Below, piece by piece: positions 1 to 7,447 of a stretch of 31,774 nt of DNA; position 1 is the first letter of the stretch; each line of letters opens with the position of its first letter. The stretch lies in the NCBI GenBank assembly GCA_011390385.1, contig JAABSN010000016.1:1-31774 (forward strand), written 5' to 3'. The translations under genes were made by a program, and so were the position numbers. The notes below the pieces were generated by a model. It saw nothing but the letters and a program-made list of their open reading frames with translations. It was not told where the DNA came from and did no database searches. This stretch comes from Thioalkalivibrio nitratireducens. Lineage in GTDB: Bacteria; Pseudomonadota; Gammaproteobacteria; Ectothiorhodospirales; Ectothiorhodospiraceae.

Positions 1-144
1 AATAATCCAAATGGCTCAGCAGAAACCAATGTGGGTTGGATCGCCACGTCCCGCCACGCTGCGCTCGCGGCTAAAGGTTTCGCTCCTCGCGATGACGCCT
101 TGGGCCTTAATTTTCCCATCTGCGGAGCATTCGTGCTAATCAGG
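1..144. mobile_element. Right part of a MITE-like element (cut by the window edge)
   Basis: These 144 bases match 6574-6717 with one difference (C at 117, G at 6690). That stretch is the right part of the complete inverted-repeat element at 6444-6717, so this is a second, nearly identical copy whose left part lies outside the window. It ends with the same terminal inverted repeat (121-144). The near identity of the two copies suggests recent or ongoing mobility. It carries no gene. Confidence 0.85.
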
Positions 145-260
145 TGTCGTCATGACCGTGTGTACCTTCGCGTTGCCTCGTCCCATGTTGGCGCACGGAC
201 GGGGTTGATGCCGCTCCTGAAGACTCGACGGTGCCTGATGGATCGCAGACCTGCTCATGA

Positions 261-301
261 TGGACACCTAAGGATCTGTTGCATACACTACGAATATGCA
301 A
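261..301 (+). promoter_or_regulatory. Promoter and overlapping palindrome at the chrB start
   Basis: A -35 box TGGACA (261-266) and a -10 box TACACT (284-289) are separated by exactly 17 bases. The expected transcription start is about 295-297, on the chrB start codon (296). No Shine-Dalgarno sequence sits at a usable distance, so a leaderless mRNA is inferred. The inverted repeat TTGCATA-N9-TATGCAA (279-285 / 295-301) overlaps both the -10 box and the start codon, and is a plausible operator, perhaps for ChrB itself. Confidence 0.6.
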
Positions 302-1234
302 TGGTTGCTACTCATTCTCTCCCTGCCCACGGAGAACGCCACCGCGCGGATGCGCGCCTGGCGGGCCCTGAAGGCCAGTGGAGCTGCAGTACTGCGCGAC
401 GGCGTCTACCTTCTTCCCGACTCGGAGGAAAGGCGAAAGGCGCTGGAGGGCATCGAAGCGGACATCACCGCGGCCGGTGGCATGGCATGGCTGCTGGGGT
501 TTACTGACGATCGCTACGCGTTTGTCAGCGCTTTTGACCGGACGCTTGAATACGGAGAGCTGGCGCGGGAAATCAACGCACTGGCCGGGGCAGATGCCCC
601 GATGGACGCAGGAGAGTGGACTCGGCGGATTCGAAAGTTGCGCAAGACATGGACTGCTCTCACGGAAATCGACTTTTTTCCCGGTGAGGCCCTGCGGCAG
701 ACCGATGCGCTGCTCCGGGAGTTGGAAGCACGTCTTTCGCCCGGTGAACCCGGAGGCCGTCCAGGGACTGTTCATGTCCGCGATCCAGCCGCCTACCGGC
801 GACGACTTTGGGCCACGCGCAGAAACCTGTGGGTGGATCGCATCGCTTCAGCCTGGCTGATTCGCCGCTTCATTGACCCTGAAGCACGGTTCCTTTGGCT
901 TGCTTCTCCGGCCGACTGTCCGGCGGACGCCGTCGGCTTCGACTTCGATGGCGCCGAGTTCTCGCACGTCGAAACGGAGGACGGCATGTGGGTGACCTTC
1001 GAAACCCTGCTGGCCGCGTTCGGCCTGAATCGCGATGCCGCCCTGGCCCGGATTGCCGCGATTGTGCATCAACTCGACGTAGGCGGCCTGCCGGTTGCCG
1101 AAGCCGCGGGGCTGGAGCGACTGCTCCAGGGGATCCGTGAACGCACGCCCGACGACGACGCTCTGCTGGCCGACGCCGGTGGACTCTTCGACGACTTCCA
1201 TCTTGCCTTTCAAAAGGACAGCGAATCTGCATGA
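296..1234 (+). CDS. chrB: ChrB, chromate-resistance regulator protein
   Basis: A 312-aa protein with the typical ChrB start (MQWLLLILSLPTEN, then RAWRALKASGAAVLRDGVYL) and the ChrB C-terminal domain around residues 170-300 (RRNLWVDRIASAWLIRRF). In Ochrobactrum and Cupriavidus, ChrB is a chromate-responsive regulator of the chr operon. It is soluble, with no signal peptide or membrane segment. Its stop overlaps the chrA start as ATGA (1231-1234), so the two are translationally coupled. The ATG at 296 matches the family N-terminus but lacks a ribosome binding site. The assignment is secure; the regulatory role here is inferred from family and context. Confidence 0.92.
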   Translation: MQWLLLILSLPTENATARMRAWRALKASGAAVLRDGVYLLPDSEERRKALEGIEADITAAGGMAWLLGFTDDRYAFVSAFDRTLEYGELAREINALAGADAPMDAGEWTRRIRKLRKTWTALTEIDFFPGEALRQTDALLRELEARLSPGEPGGRPGTVHVRDPAAYRRRLWATRRNLWVDRIASAWLIRRFIDPEARFLWLASPADCPADAVGFDFDGAEFSHVETEDGMWVTFETLLAAFGLNRDAALARIAAIVHQLDVGGLPVAEAAGLERLLQGIRERTPDDDALLADAGGLFDDFHLAFQKDSESA

Positions 1235-2589
1235 GTGAGCCCCTCGCACGCCCGGAGCCCCCGCGCTTCGCCGAAGCCTTCCTGTTCTGGCTGAAACTCG
1301 GCTTCATCAGCTTCGGCGGCCCCGCCGGGCAGATCGGGATCATGCACCAGGAACTGGTGGAACGGCGCCGGTGGATCTCCGAACGGCGCTTCCTGCACGC
1401 GCTGAACTACTGCATGGTGCTGCCGGGTCCCGAGGCACAGCAGCTCGCGATCTACATCGGATGGATGTTGCACCGAACCTGGGGCGGTATCGTCGCCGGC
1501 GCGCTGTTCGTGCTGCCCTCGCTGTTCATCCTCGCCGCACTGACCTACGTCTATCTGGTCTACGGCGACGTGACCTTCGTCCAGGGGATCTTCAACGGCA
1601 TCAAGCCGGCGGTGGTTGCCATCGTCGGTTTTGCCGCCTGGCGTATCGGCACCCGTGCGCTGAAGAACCGGCTGCTCTGGGGTTTTGCCGCCGCCTCGTT
1701 CATCGCGATCTTCGTGTTCCGGGTGCCGTTCCCGCTGATCGTGATCACCGCCGGCATTCTGGGTTTCATCGGCGGCCGGCTGGCACCGGACATGTTCCGC
1801 ATCGGCGGGGGGCACGGTAGCGCTGTAGCCGCGCACGGACCGGCGCTGATCGACGACGATACCCCGCCGCCTGCGCATGCCCGCTTCCGGCCCTGGTGGC
1901 TCGCGCTCCTGCTGGTGCTGTTCGTCGTGCTGTGGGCGGCGGCGATGGCCCTGCTCATCCAGCCTGACCTGCGCGACATGGGCACATTCTTCACCAAGGC
2001 GGCGCTGGTCACCTTCGGCGGCGCCTACGCGGTGCTGCCCTACGTGTACCAGGGCGGGGTTGAGACCTACGGCTGGCTGACCGGCCCGCAGATGATCGAC
2101 GGACTGGCGTTAGGGGAGACCACTCCCGGCCCGCTGATCATGGTGGTCGCCTTCGTCGGCTTCATTGGCGCCTGGAATGCCGAAATCTTTGGCGGGGAAG
2201 CCCTGCTGCTGGCGGGCTTCGCCGGCGCTTCGGTGGCGACGTTCTTCACCTTTCTGCCGAGCTTCCTGTTCATCCTGGCCGGTGCGCCGCTGGTGGAGTC
2301 CACCCACGGCGATCTGAAGTTCACCGCGCCGCTTTCCGGCATTACCGCGGCCGTCGTGGGTGTGATCCTGAACCTCGCATTGTTCTTCGGCTGGCACGTG
2401 CTTTGGCCGGAGGGCACCGCTGATACGCCCTTCGCCGGGACTTTCGAGTGGTTCTACGGCCTGATGGCGGTTGCGGCGTTCGTCGCGCTTTGGAAATACA
2501 AGCAGGACATCCTGCGCGTGCTCGCGGCTTCGGCCGCGATCGGCCTTGCCTATACCTACATCGCTGGCGGAATCAGTCCCGTCGTCTGA
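1231..2589 (+). CDS. chrA: ChrA, chromate efflux transporter (CHR family)
   Basis: A 452-aa inner-membrane protein of normal length for the two-domain CHR family. It starts with the characteristic segment FWLKLGFISFGGPAGQI. The second half repeats the signature (TKAALVTFGGAYAVLPYV), the mark of two homologous CHR domains. About ten hydrophobic segments are visible, with a His/Asp/Pro-rich cytoplasmic linker near residues 195-215. The family exports chromate driven by the membrane potential and lowers its cytoplasmic level. It overlaps chrB by four bases and is followed by a rhodanese gene, forming a chr operon. An alternative sulfate or other oxyanion substrate cannot be excluded. Confidence 0.95.
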   Translation: MSEPLARPEPPRFAEAFLFWLKLGFISFGGPAGQIGIMHQELVERRRWISERRFLHALNYCMVLPGPEAQQLAIYIGWMLHRTWGGIVAGALFVLPSLFILAALTYVYLVYGDVTFVQGIFNGIKPAVVAIVGFAAWRIGTRALKNRLLWGFAAASFIAIFVFRVPFPLIVITAGILGFIGGRLAPDMFRIGGGHGSAVAAHGPALIDDDTPPPAHARFRPWWLALLLVLFVVLWAAAMALLIQPDLRDMGTFFTKAALVTFGGAYAVLPYVYQGGVETYGWLTGPQMIDGLALGETTPGPLIMVVAFVGFIGAWNAEIFGGEALLLAGFAGASVATFFTFLPSFLFILAGAPLVESTHGDLKFTAPLSGITAAVVGVILNLALFFGWHVLWPEGTADTPFAGTFEWFYGLMAVAAFVALWKYKQDILRVLAASAAIGLAYTYIAGGISPVV

Positions 2590-2676
2590 ACCGAGGCATC
2601 GGCAGCGCAGATCCTTCTGCCGCAACGACCTGCGCGAACGGCACCACCGTAACCCTTGGCAAATCGGAGCCTGAAC

Positions 2677-2991
2677 ATGGAACGCAGCATTCATCCGGAG
2701 ACCCTGAAGACCGCACTCGCTGACACGCACCTGATCGACGTACGCCGCGCCGCCGACCGAGGCGCCTCGACGGAGCAGATTCCCGGTGCCGTCTGGCACG
2801 ATCCGGAAAGGATTGCCGAATGGATCGACACACTGCCGAGGGAACGTGAAATCGTTCTCTATTGTGTGCGCGGCGGTTCCGTGTCGAACAGTGTGGTGGA
2901 TACCCTCCAGGCCCAGGGCCTGAACGCGCGCTTCATCGAAGGCGGCATCGAAGGCTGGAAGGCCATCGGCGGTGAGGTGGGCGCAAAATGA
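2677..2991 (+). CDS. Single-domain rhodanese-like sulfurtransferase
   Basis: A 104-aa protein with a complete rhodanese fold: LIDVRR near the N-terminus and the active-site loop YCVRGGSVSN, whose Cys is the predicted persulfide carrier, then FIEGGIEGWKAIGG at the end. The start is placed at ATG 2677 because GGAG (2666-2669) lies seven bases upstream; the longer TTG frame from 2656 would bury this site. It follows chrA by 87 bases on the same strand. Rhodanese domains often accompany chr genes, and a role in sulfur or redox repair under chromate stress is an inference. There is no signal peptide, so it acts in the cytoplasm. Confidence 0.85.
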   Translation: MERSIHPETLKTALADTHLIDVRRAADRGASTEQIPGAVWHDPERIAEWIDTLPREREIVLYCVRGGSVSNSVVDTLQAQGLNARFIEGGIEGWKAIGGEVGAK

Positions 2992-3826
2992 CGTGAGCTG
3001 CCAGCCAGAACTCGGGCAAGAAAAAATGGCGGGAGGAGTTTGCGCCTGTAGTCAGGCGCTCGTCGATGGGATAGTTGTCCGGTAACCAGAGCACTGCGGG
3101 CACCTGCTGAACGAACACATCTCTCGGCTCAGGGCCGGCTACTGCCACCATCGGTTATCGGGTGTCTCTACCCGACCCTGAGAGGGCACCGAGGCATCTC
3201 TGGCGAGCAGCAGCATAGATGCGGATCGTGGCCATCCTCGTATATGCCGCGTTCCGGCAAGTCGATTGATCGAGTGCGGGCCTTCTGAAACTGTACTGCG
3301 GTTGAAGATAGTCACAATCGCAATTGGCAGGGTAGGAGGCGGCGCATTGGAAACGATTCGGCTAACCCGTCGTCGGGGTCAACCACGGCCCCTCATAGAC
3401 GATTTGCAGAGGCTGAGCATCTGCCGACCGGGGGTGCCGAGAGAACTGACAGGCAACTGATCGAGGTTGCCAACCAACGGGGAGGGGGTCTATCTTCGCC
3501 CTCTGGTACACCCGCGCCTTCTCAAGCAGTTCGTGGGTATGACGGCAGACGGCTGTCACGTCTGCATCTACCAGGTAACCGGCTTCTGTTTGGCGTTCGC
3601 CGCGCACAGGTGGCAGCGCCTGGGAAACCGCAGCTGGGAGCGAATGGCCGCCGGCCGGACGTGACCGATTCGCGGGCGCTTGTTCCGGGATGCAATGAGC
3701 GTTCGGCGATCGATCCGACATCAATCGATGTTCAAGGAGAGGTTCGGCGCCTACGCGCTCCACCGGCCGCAAGTTGGAAGAACATGCGCCTCCCCACCGT
3801 GGGCCCCACCGCAGGAGTATGTCGCA
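2992..3826. other. 835-bp stretch without a confident gene
   Basis: Short frames exist on both strands, for example 2933-3151 minus and 3467-3664 plus. None has a convincing ribosome binding site, recognisable motif or family match. The last part (about 3680-3826) is an in-frame but probably untranslated extension of the downstream OmpA-domain gene. No RNA gene or terminator was recognised. It may be decayed coding sequence. Confidence 0.5.
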
Positions 3827-5059
3827 ATGCCGTTTCTGAACCGACCCAGGCTGCTTCGCGTTCTGACGTTCGCCACCTTCCTGCTGATTCCGGCAATGCT
3901 GGCCGGCCAGGATTCCCATGCCGTCGACTATCTGAACTTCGCCAACGGGGCGCTGCCCGTACGGGTGGGTGGGATGGCACAGGAACTCAGGGTAGACATC
4001 GATCATGCGCTGGCGGCCATCGATGGTAACGGCACCGGTTACGTATTGACGCCAAAGCCAGGTACTGCGCACACGGAAGTCTGGTTCGTTTACCGGCTGC
4101 CTGCAGCGACGACTTTTACGGATTTTGCCGTGCCGGAAGTGCGTGAAACGCCGAGCCCTTCGCAGACTTTTTTCCGCGAGGTCGAGATTGCGGGCAGCGT
4201 CGAGGGGCCGGAGGGTCCTTTCGATCGCCTCGCGGCGGTGTCGCTGACGACGCACGCAAACAAGGGAGAGATCACGCGCTTTCCGGCCGCATCCGCGAAG
4301 CCCGTGACCTGGGTGAAACTCACGCTGCGCGGCGGTATCGACGTGCAACGTGACAAGACCTTCTTCGAGTTCAGCGAAATCGTCGGCGAGGGGAGCCAGG
4401 AACCGGTGCCGATGCTGGAAACCTTCACTGGCAAGTGGAAGGGGCGCGGCGTGCTGCTGGAGCTCAAGCAGGACGGCGCGAACGTCTCCGGTTGCTACGA
4501 TGGCATCGGCGATCTGAGCGGTACAGTGAACGGCAACCTGCTGCGCGCCACCGGCACGCATCGTGGCAGCGGTGTACCCAGCAGCTTCGTGCTGAGTGTT
4601 AACGACGACGGCGCCATCATCGGCGTGCGTTCGACCAACCGCGCGCCGTTCAAGCTTTATACCGGCGCGCCCGATCCCAAGCTGGCGACCGAGTGCAGTG
4701 AACGCAACACACGGTCGCCCGGCTGCGGATCGATCGTCCACGGCATCCGGTTCGACTACGACTCGGCCGTGATCCGCCCGGACTCGGGGCCGGTGCTCGA
4801 TGCGCTGTTCGATGGCCTGAAGGACGCACCGGAGTCGAGCATCGTCATCGTTGGGCACACCTCCAGCGAGGGCTCGGAAGGCTACAATCGGGAACTGTCG
4901 GAACGACGGGCCGCGGCGGTGGTGGCCGCGCTCGCGGAACGCGGTATCGGCAAGCAGCGCCTGTCCGCAGACGGCGCCGGCGAGTCCCAGCCCATCGCCG
5001 ACAACGGAACCGAGGCCGGGCGCTCGCTCAACCGCAGGGTGGAGGTGACGTGCAAATGA
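3827..5059 (+). CDS. Envelope protein with C-terminal OmpA peptidoglycan-binding domain
   Basis: A 410-aa protein. The ATG at 3827 is chosen because GGAG (3814-3817) lies nine bases upstream and a clear signal peptide follows (LLRVLTFATFLLIPAMLAGQ). The N-terminal half (about 35-195) looks like an all-beta, galactose-binding-like domain. A second beta-rich module follows (about 205-285, GKWKGRGVLLELKQDG). The last 110 residues are an OmpA domain (IRFDYDSAVIRP, VGHTSSEGSEGYNRELSERR, LNRRVEV) expected to bind peptidoglycan non-covalently. It probably sits in the periplasm or at the outer membrane. The stop overlaps the next gene (ATGA), implying joint function. The two N-terminal modules were not recognised with certainty. 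Confidence 0.88.
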   Translation: MPFLNRPRLLRVLTFATFLLIPAMLAGQDSHAVDYLNFANGALPVRVGGMAQELRVDIDHALAAIDGNGTGYVLTPKPGTAHTEVWFVYRLPAATTFTDFAVPEVRETPSPSQTFFREVEIAGSVEGPEGPFDRLAAVSLTTHANKGEITRFPAASAKPVTWVKLTLRGGIDVQRDKTFFEFSEIVGEGSQEPVPMLETFTGKWKGRGVLLELKQDGANVSGCYDGIGDLSGTVNGNLLRATGTHRGSGVPSSFVLSVNDDGAIIGVRSTNRAPFKLYTGAPDPKLATECSERNTRSPGCGSIVHGIRFDYDSAVIRPDSGPVLDALFDGLKDAPESSIVIVGHTSSEGSEGYNRELSERRAAAVVAALAERGIGKQRLSADGAGESQPIADNGTEAGRSLNRRVEVTCK

Positions 5060-5490
5060 GGACACGCGTCCTTATTTCCGTCCTTGGGCTTTGCGCAAGC
5101 CTGTGGCTCGCCGGCTGCGGCCAGCCTGCCGGCTCCCCCTGCGCGTTCCAGGGAGATGGTTTTTTCTCTCGCCACGACTGCGCCACGCAGTGCCTCGAAC
5201 GCTGGAGTGTGCGGTGTCCGGATGGCAGCAGCCTGCGTCCCGCCGTCTGCGCCGGGCGCGATGGCTGCACGTCTGGATCCTGTCCCGACGGGCAGGTCTG
5301 CTACAGCTTCGACGATCCCTTCGAGGAACGTTCGTATTGCATCCCGGACAACGTCTGTGGCCAGCCGCTGCCGCCCGAGGCACGATTGCAGTGGGAGCGG
5401 GTTTCCGCCGACCGGGCGGCTGCGTCGCGCGCCGCGATGGCCGCCAAACGGCAACATCGCAGCGGTGCGGTGACAGCACCCGTAGAGTGA
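5056..5490 (+). CDS. Small Cys-rich lipoprotein
   Basis: A 144-aa protein with a lipoprotein signal peptide ending in LAGC (Cys21 is the predicted lipidated residue). The mature part contains about a dozen further cysteines in short spacing (CAFQ, CATQC, VRCPDG, CAGRDGC, SCPDGQVC), suggesting several disulfides in the periplasm. The start ATG 5056 forms an ATGA overlap with the preceding OmpA-domain gene and has a strong GGAGGTGA site (5041-5048). The Cys pattern resembles small secreted disulfide-knotted domains, but no family was recognised. It is probably anchored in the outer membrane with its neighbour; the function is unknown. Confidence 0.8.
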   Translation: MRTRVLISVLGLCASLWLAGCGQPAGSPCAFQGDGFFSRHDCATQCLERWSVRCPDGSSLRPAVCAGRDGCTSGSCPDGQVCYSFDDPFEERSYCIPDNVCGQPLPPEARLQWERVSADRAAASRAAMAAKRQHRSGAVTAPVE

Positions 5491-5520
5491 TTCGTGAGCG
5501 TTCGGCCCCTGCACACGACG

Positions 5521-5628
5521 CGTTCGATGAGGAGGGCTCGCGGGCCCTTGGTCGGACGCAATGGCGTTGGCAAGAGTGCCATTCCAGTTTTGCGCATCCC
5601 CCATGGCTCCATCTCGTGGTTGTTATAG
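5521..5628 (+). pseudogene. Remnant of an ABC-F-type ATPase (Walker A region)
   Basis: One frame reads LVGRNGVGKS (5548-5577), the Walker A motif as spelled in Uup/YheS-like ABC-F ATPases, followed by a shortened stretch ending GSISW and a TAG stop (5626-5628). The preceding residues FDEEGSRAL that would normally lead into it lie in a different frame, so a frameshift separates them. No Q-loop, signature or Walker B motif follows. It is read as a decayed fragment. The identification rests on one motif and its surroundings. Confidence 0.45.
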
Positions 5629-5834
5629 GCGAGAATCACCGTGACCGACTGTAGTCCTCGATCAAGGTGGTGAAGTTGCCTTGCTATATGTACCTGACGT
5701 TTCCGGGCCCTGGTACGGTCAGTTTCCAACAGTGCTTGGGGGGGGGCTGGATTTCGGCAGGATCTGCGCGAATCTGGGCAAACCCCCCTCAAAATACCCC
5801 TCTCCCAACCCTCTCCGAAATCCGGACACTTCAG

Positions 5835-6293
5835 CTAGTATTTTTTGCCGATTTTATCGTATAGCTCATTTCTTTGATATCTGATTTGAATCTCTTTCAG
5901 GATTTCTTCATACATGTCTTCATCAATGTTTTCCGCATCTTTCCATTCAGCACCGACGGAATCCCCAATATATGCGACAGCATTAATGAACTCGTCAAGG
6001 GTGATCTCTGGATCCCCTCCCTTAGGTGGCATTTGGCGCGTTCCAACCCAGCCATGCGCGACGGGAAATTGTTGCCCCTCCTCAATAAGCTCTTCCCAAT
6101 CATCTCGATTGCCAAATTGCAATGCCTTTTTGATGCTGTTATTCGAGTGGCATACAGCGCAAGATTGCTCATAAACCGTTGCCCCGTCTCTGATACCATT
6201 GCTTTTCTTTTCGTCGTCATGGTCACTTGCTAATGCCATGCTGAAAAAACCGGCTGTTAACACAGCCATCAACGCTGCGCTCTTTTTAAACAT
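5835..6293 (-). CDS. Monohaem c-type cytochrome, AT-rich and probably acquired
   Basis: A 152-aa protein with an N-terminal signal peptide (about 1-22), one haem-binding motif CAVCH (Cys45, Cys48, His49) and a probable axial Met88 in MPPKGG, as in the cytochrome c5/class I family. The C-terminal 50 residues form a charged, helical tail after the usual fold, which is unusual. A strong GGGGAG site lies just before the ATG at 6293. The gene is far richer in A+T and in Lys, Asn, Ile and Asp codons than its neighbours, pointing to horizontal acquisition. It is periplasmic and would carry single electrons; the partner is unknown. It is alone on its strand, between a decayed ATPase and a MITE. Confidence 0.88.
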   Translation of the reverse strand: MFKKSAALMAVLTAGFFSMALASDHDDEKKSNGIRDGATVYEQSCAVCHSNNSIKKALQFGNRDDWEELIEEGQQFPVAHGWVGTRQMPPKGGDPEITLDEFINAVAYIGDSVGAEWKDAENIDEDMYEEILKEIQIRYQRNELYDKIGKKY

Positions 6294-6435
6294 ATTTCTC
6301 CCCTTTTGCGTTAAACATCTATTTAAAAGTCATAGGACAGCAGCGCACTAAAAGGCCCTTCTATCCCGCAACAGAGCAACTCTTTTGACCCTTTTGCTCT
6401 CCTGAATATCTGTTACTTCTTGTTACACGAACATT

Positions 6436-6443
6436 TCGAAGAT
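6436..6443. repeat. Left target-site duplication of the MITE
   Basis: The 8-mer TCGAAGAT directly precedes the left terminal inverted repeat and recurs exactly at 6718-6725 directly after the right one. Confidence 0.85.
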
Positions 6444-6717
6444 CCTGATTAGCACGAATGCTCCGCAAGCCGGACTCGCGCATGAATTCACCCCGTCATT
6501 GCGAGCGCAGCGCGGCACTCATGCGCGAAGCGCATTGAACAGCCGCAGGCTGGCCCGAAGGGTGAGCGCAGCGAATAATCCAAATGGCTCAGCAGAAACC
6601 AATGTGGGTTGGATCGCCACGTCCCGCCACGCTGCGCTCGCGGCTAAAGGTTTCGCTCCTCGCGATGACGCCTTGGGCCTTAATTTTCCGATCTGCGGAG
6701 CATTCGTGCTAATCAGG
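6444..6717. mobile_element. Complete MITE-like element with 24-bp perfect terminal inverted repeats
   Basis: The 274-bp element begins at 6444 with CCTGATTAGCACGAATG and ends at 6717 with the exact reverse complement; the perfect arms are 6444-6467 and 6694-6717. It is flanked by 8-bp direct repeats (TCGAAGAT), the hallmark of transposition. It encodes no transposase, so it must be moved in trans. A second copy (143 of 144 bases identical over the right part) lies at the window start. The parent transposase family is not identified from the sequence alone. Confidence 0.9.
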
Positions 6718-6725
6718 TCGAAGAT
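6718..6725. repeat. Right target-site duplication of the MITE
   Basis: The 8-mer TCGAAGAT is an exact copy of 6436-6443 on the other side of the element. Confidence 0.85.
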
Positions 6726-6915
6726 ATGCATTATACCACCGAACAATGCTGTACGCGTGGCGCAAACAGGCCTGTGCGAAGGGCCGCCTGTTGGCCGATC
6801 ACGGTCGGGATCCGGAAGGCTGGACGCCACGGGGCAAGTTCAGTGCCGTGATCGAAACGGCGCTGCTGAGCGGGGTCGAACTGGCCGAGTATCGTCGCCA
6901 GCGCGGCCTGACATT
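6719..6915 (+). pseudogene. Remnant of an IS transposase helix-turn-helix subunit
   Basis: From 6746 the frame reads LYAWRKQA, then GRDPEGW, ETALLSGVELAEY and RRQRGL, a pattern known from the first (DNA-binding) protein of IS3-like transposases. Just upstream, in another frame, PPNNA matches the segment that normally precedes LYAWRKQA by some fifteen residues, so an internal deletion with frameshift is inferred. The catalytic part is absent. The MITE inserted at or near the left end of this remnant. Confidence 0.55.
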
Positions 6916-6917
6916 CG

Positions 6918-7447
6918 GTGATGTCCAGCGCCCCATCCGGAAGATTTTGGAGGTGTCTATTGATCCGTCATCACGGGGGCGAGATAACATCGCGATCCGA
7001 AAGCTTCACCTACTGTTCAAAGTCGAACGTGGGTCTTCTTCCAATGTGGCGCACGGACCTTGGCCGGGTCACACCACGACGCGCGGGCAAACAGACGCCG
7101 TTCCGGCTAAGCCTTTTTTTCGAAGCCCGATCAACGTCAGCAGCCCTTCAGTGGCTCAGCGCCAAAGGCGTTGCTTGCATCGGTTCCGGGTTCATGACCT
7201 GACTGCCCCCGGCAGCGTCTGTAGCTCGGCGGTCACCGGTCACACGCCGACAGAGCCCCATTGCCCGCTCCGGGCCGGGTAGAGACAGCTACGGGCATCC
7301 AACTCGAGCGCACAAGTGCCTGCTCAAATCGTCCCTTATATAAAGCTTCACCCAAGGACGACTCCAGACGCTCAGCGACTTTCCGGGATTCGCGAGACAT
7401 GCTTGCCCGCAGTACACTGGGGGCCGTTTCCCACCGTGCCTGTATTC
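6918..7447. other. Non-coding stretch upstream of polA
   Basis: No gene is supported here. The frames running through it lack ribosome binding sites and family motifs. A TATATAAA stretch (7337-7344) could be a -10 region for polA, giving a leader of about 100 bases, but no good -35 box was found at the right distance. Confidence 0.4.

Noticed and set aside
2933..3151. Minus-strand 72-codon frame downstream of the rhodanese gene
   Set aside because: It reads protein-like in part but overlaps the rhodanese end, has no ribosome binding site and no recognised family. At most it is a decayed fragment.
3362..5065. A 567-codon open frame on the minus strand across the OmpA-domain gene
   Set aside because: It is antisense to a gene with clear signal peptide and OmpA motifs, and shows only low-complexity Arg/Ala/Gly-rich sequence typical of shadow frames in GC-rich DNA.
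5738..5746. Run of nine G
   Set aside because: It was considered as a phase-variation tract, but no reading frame or promoter spacing nearby would be switched by it.
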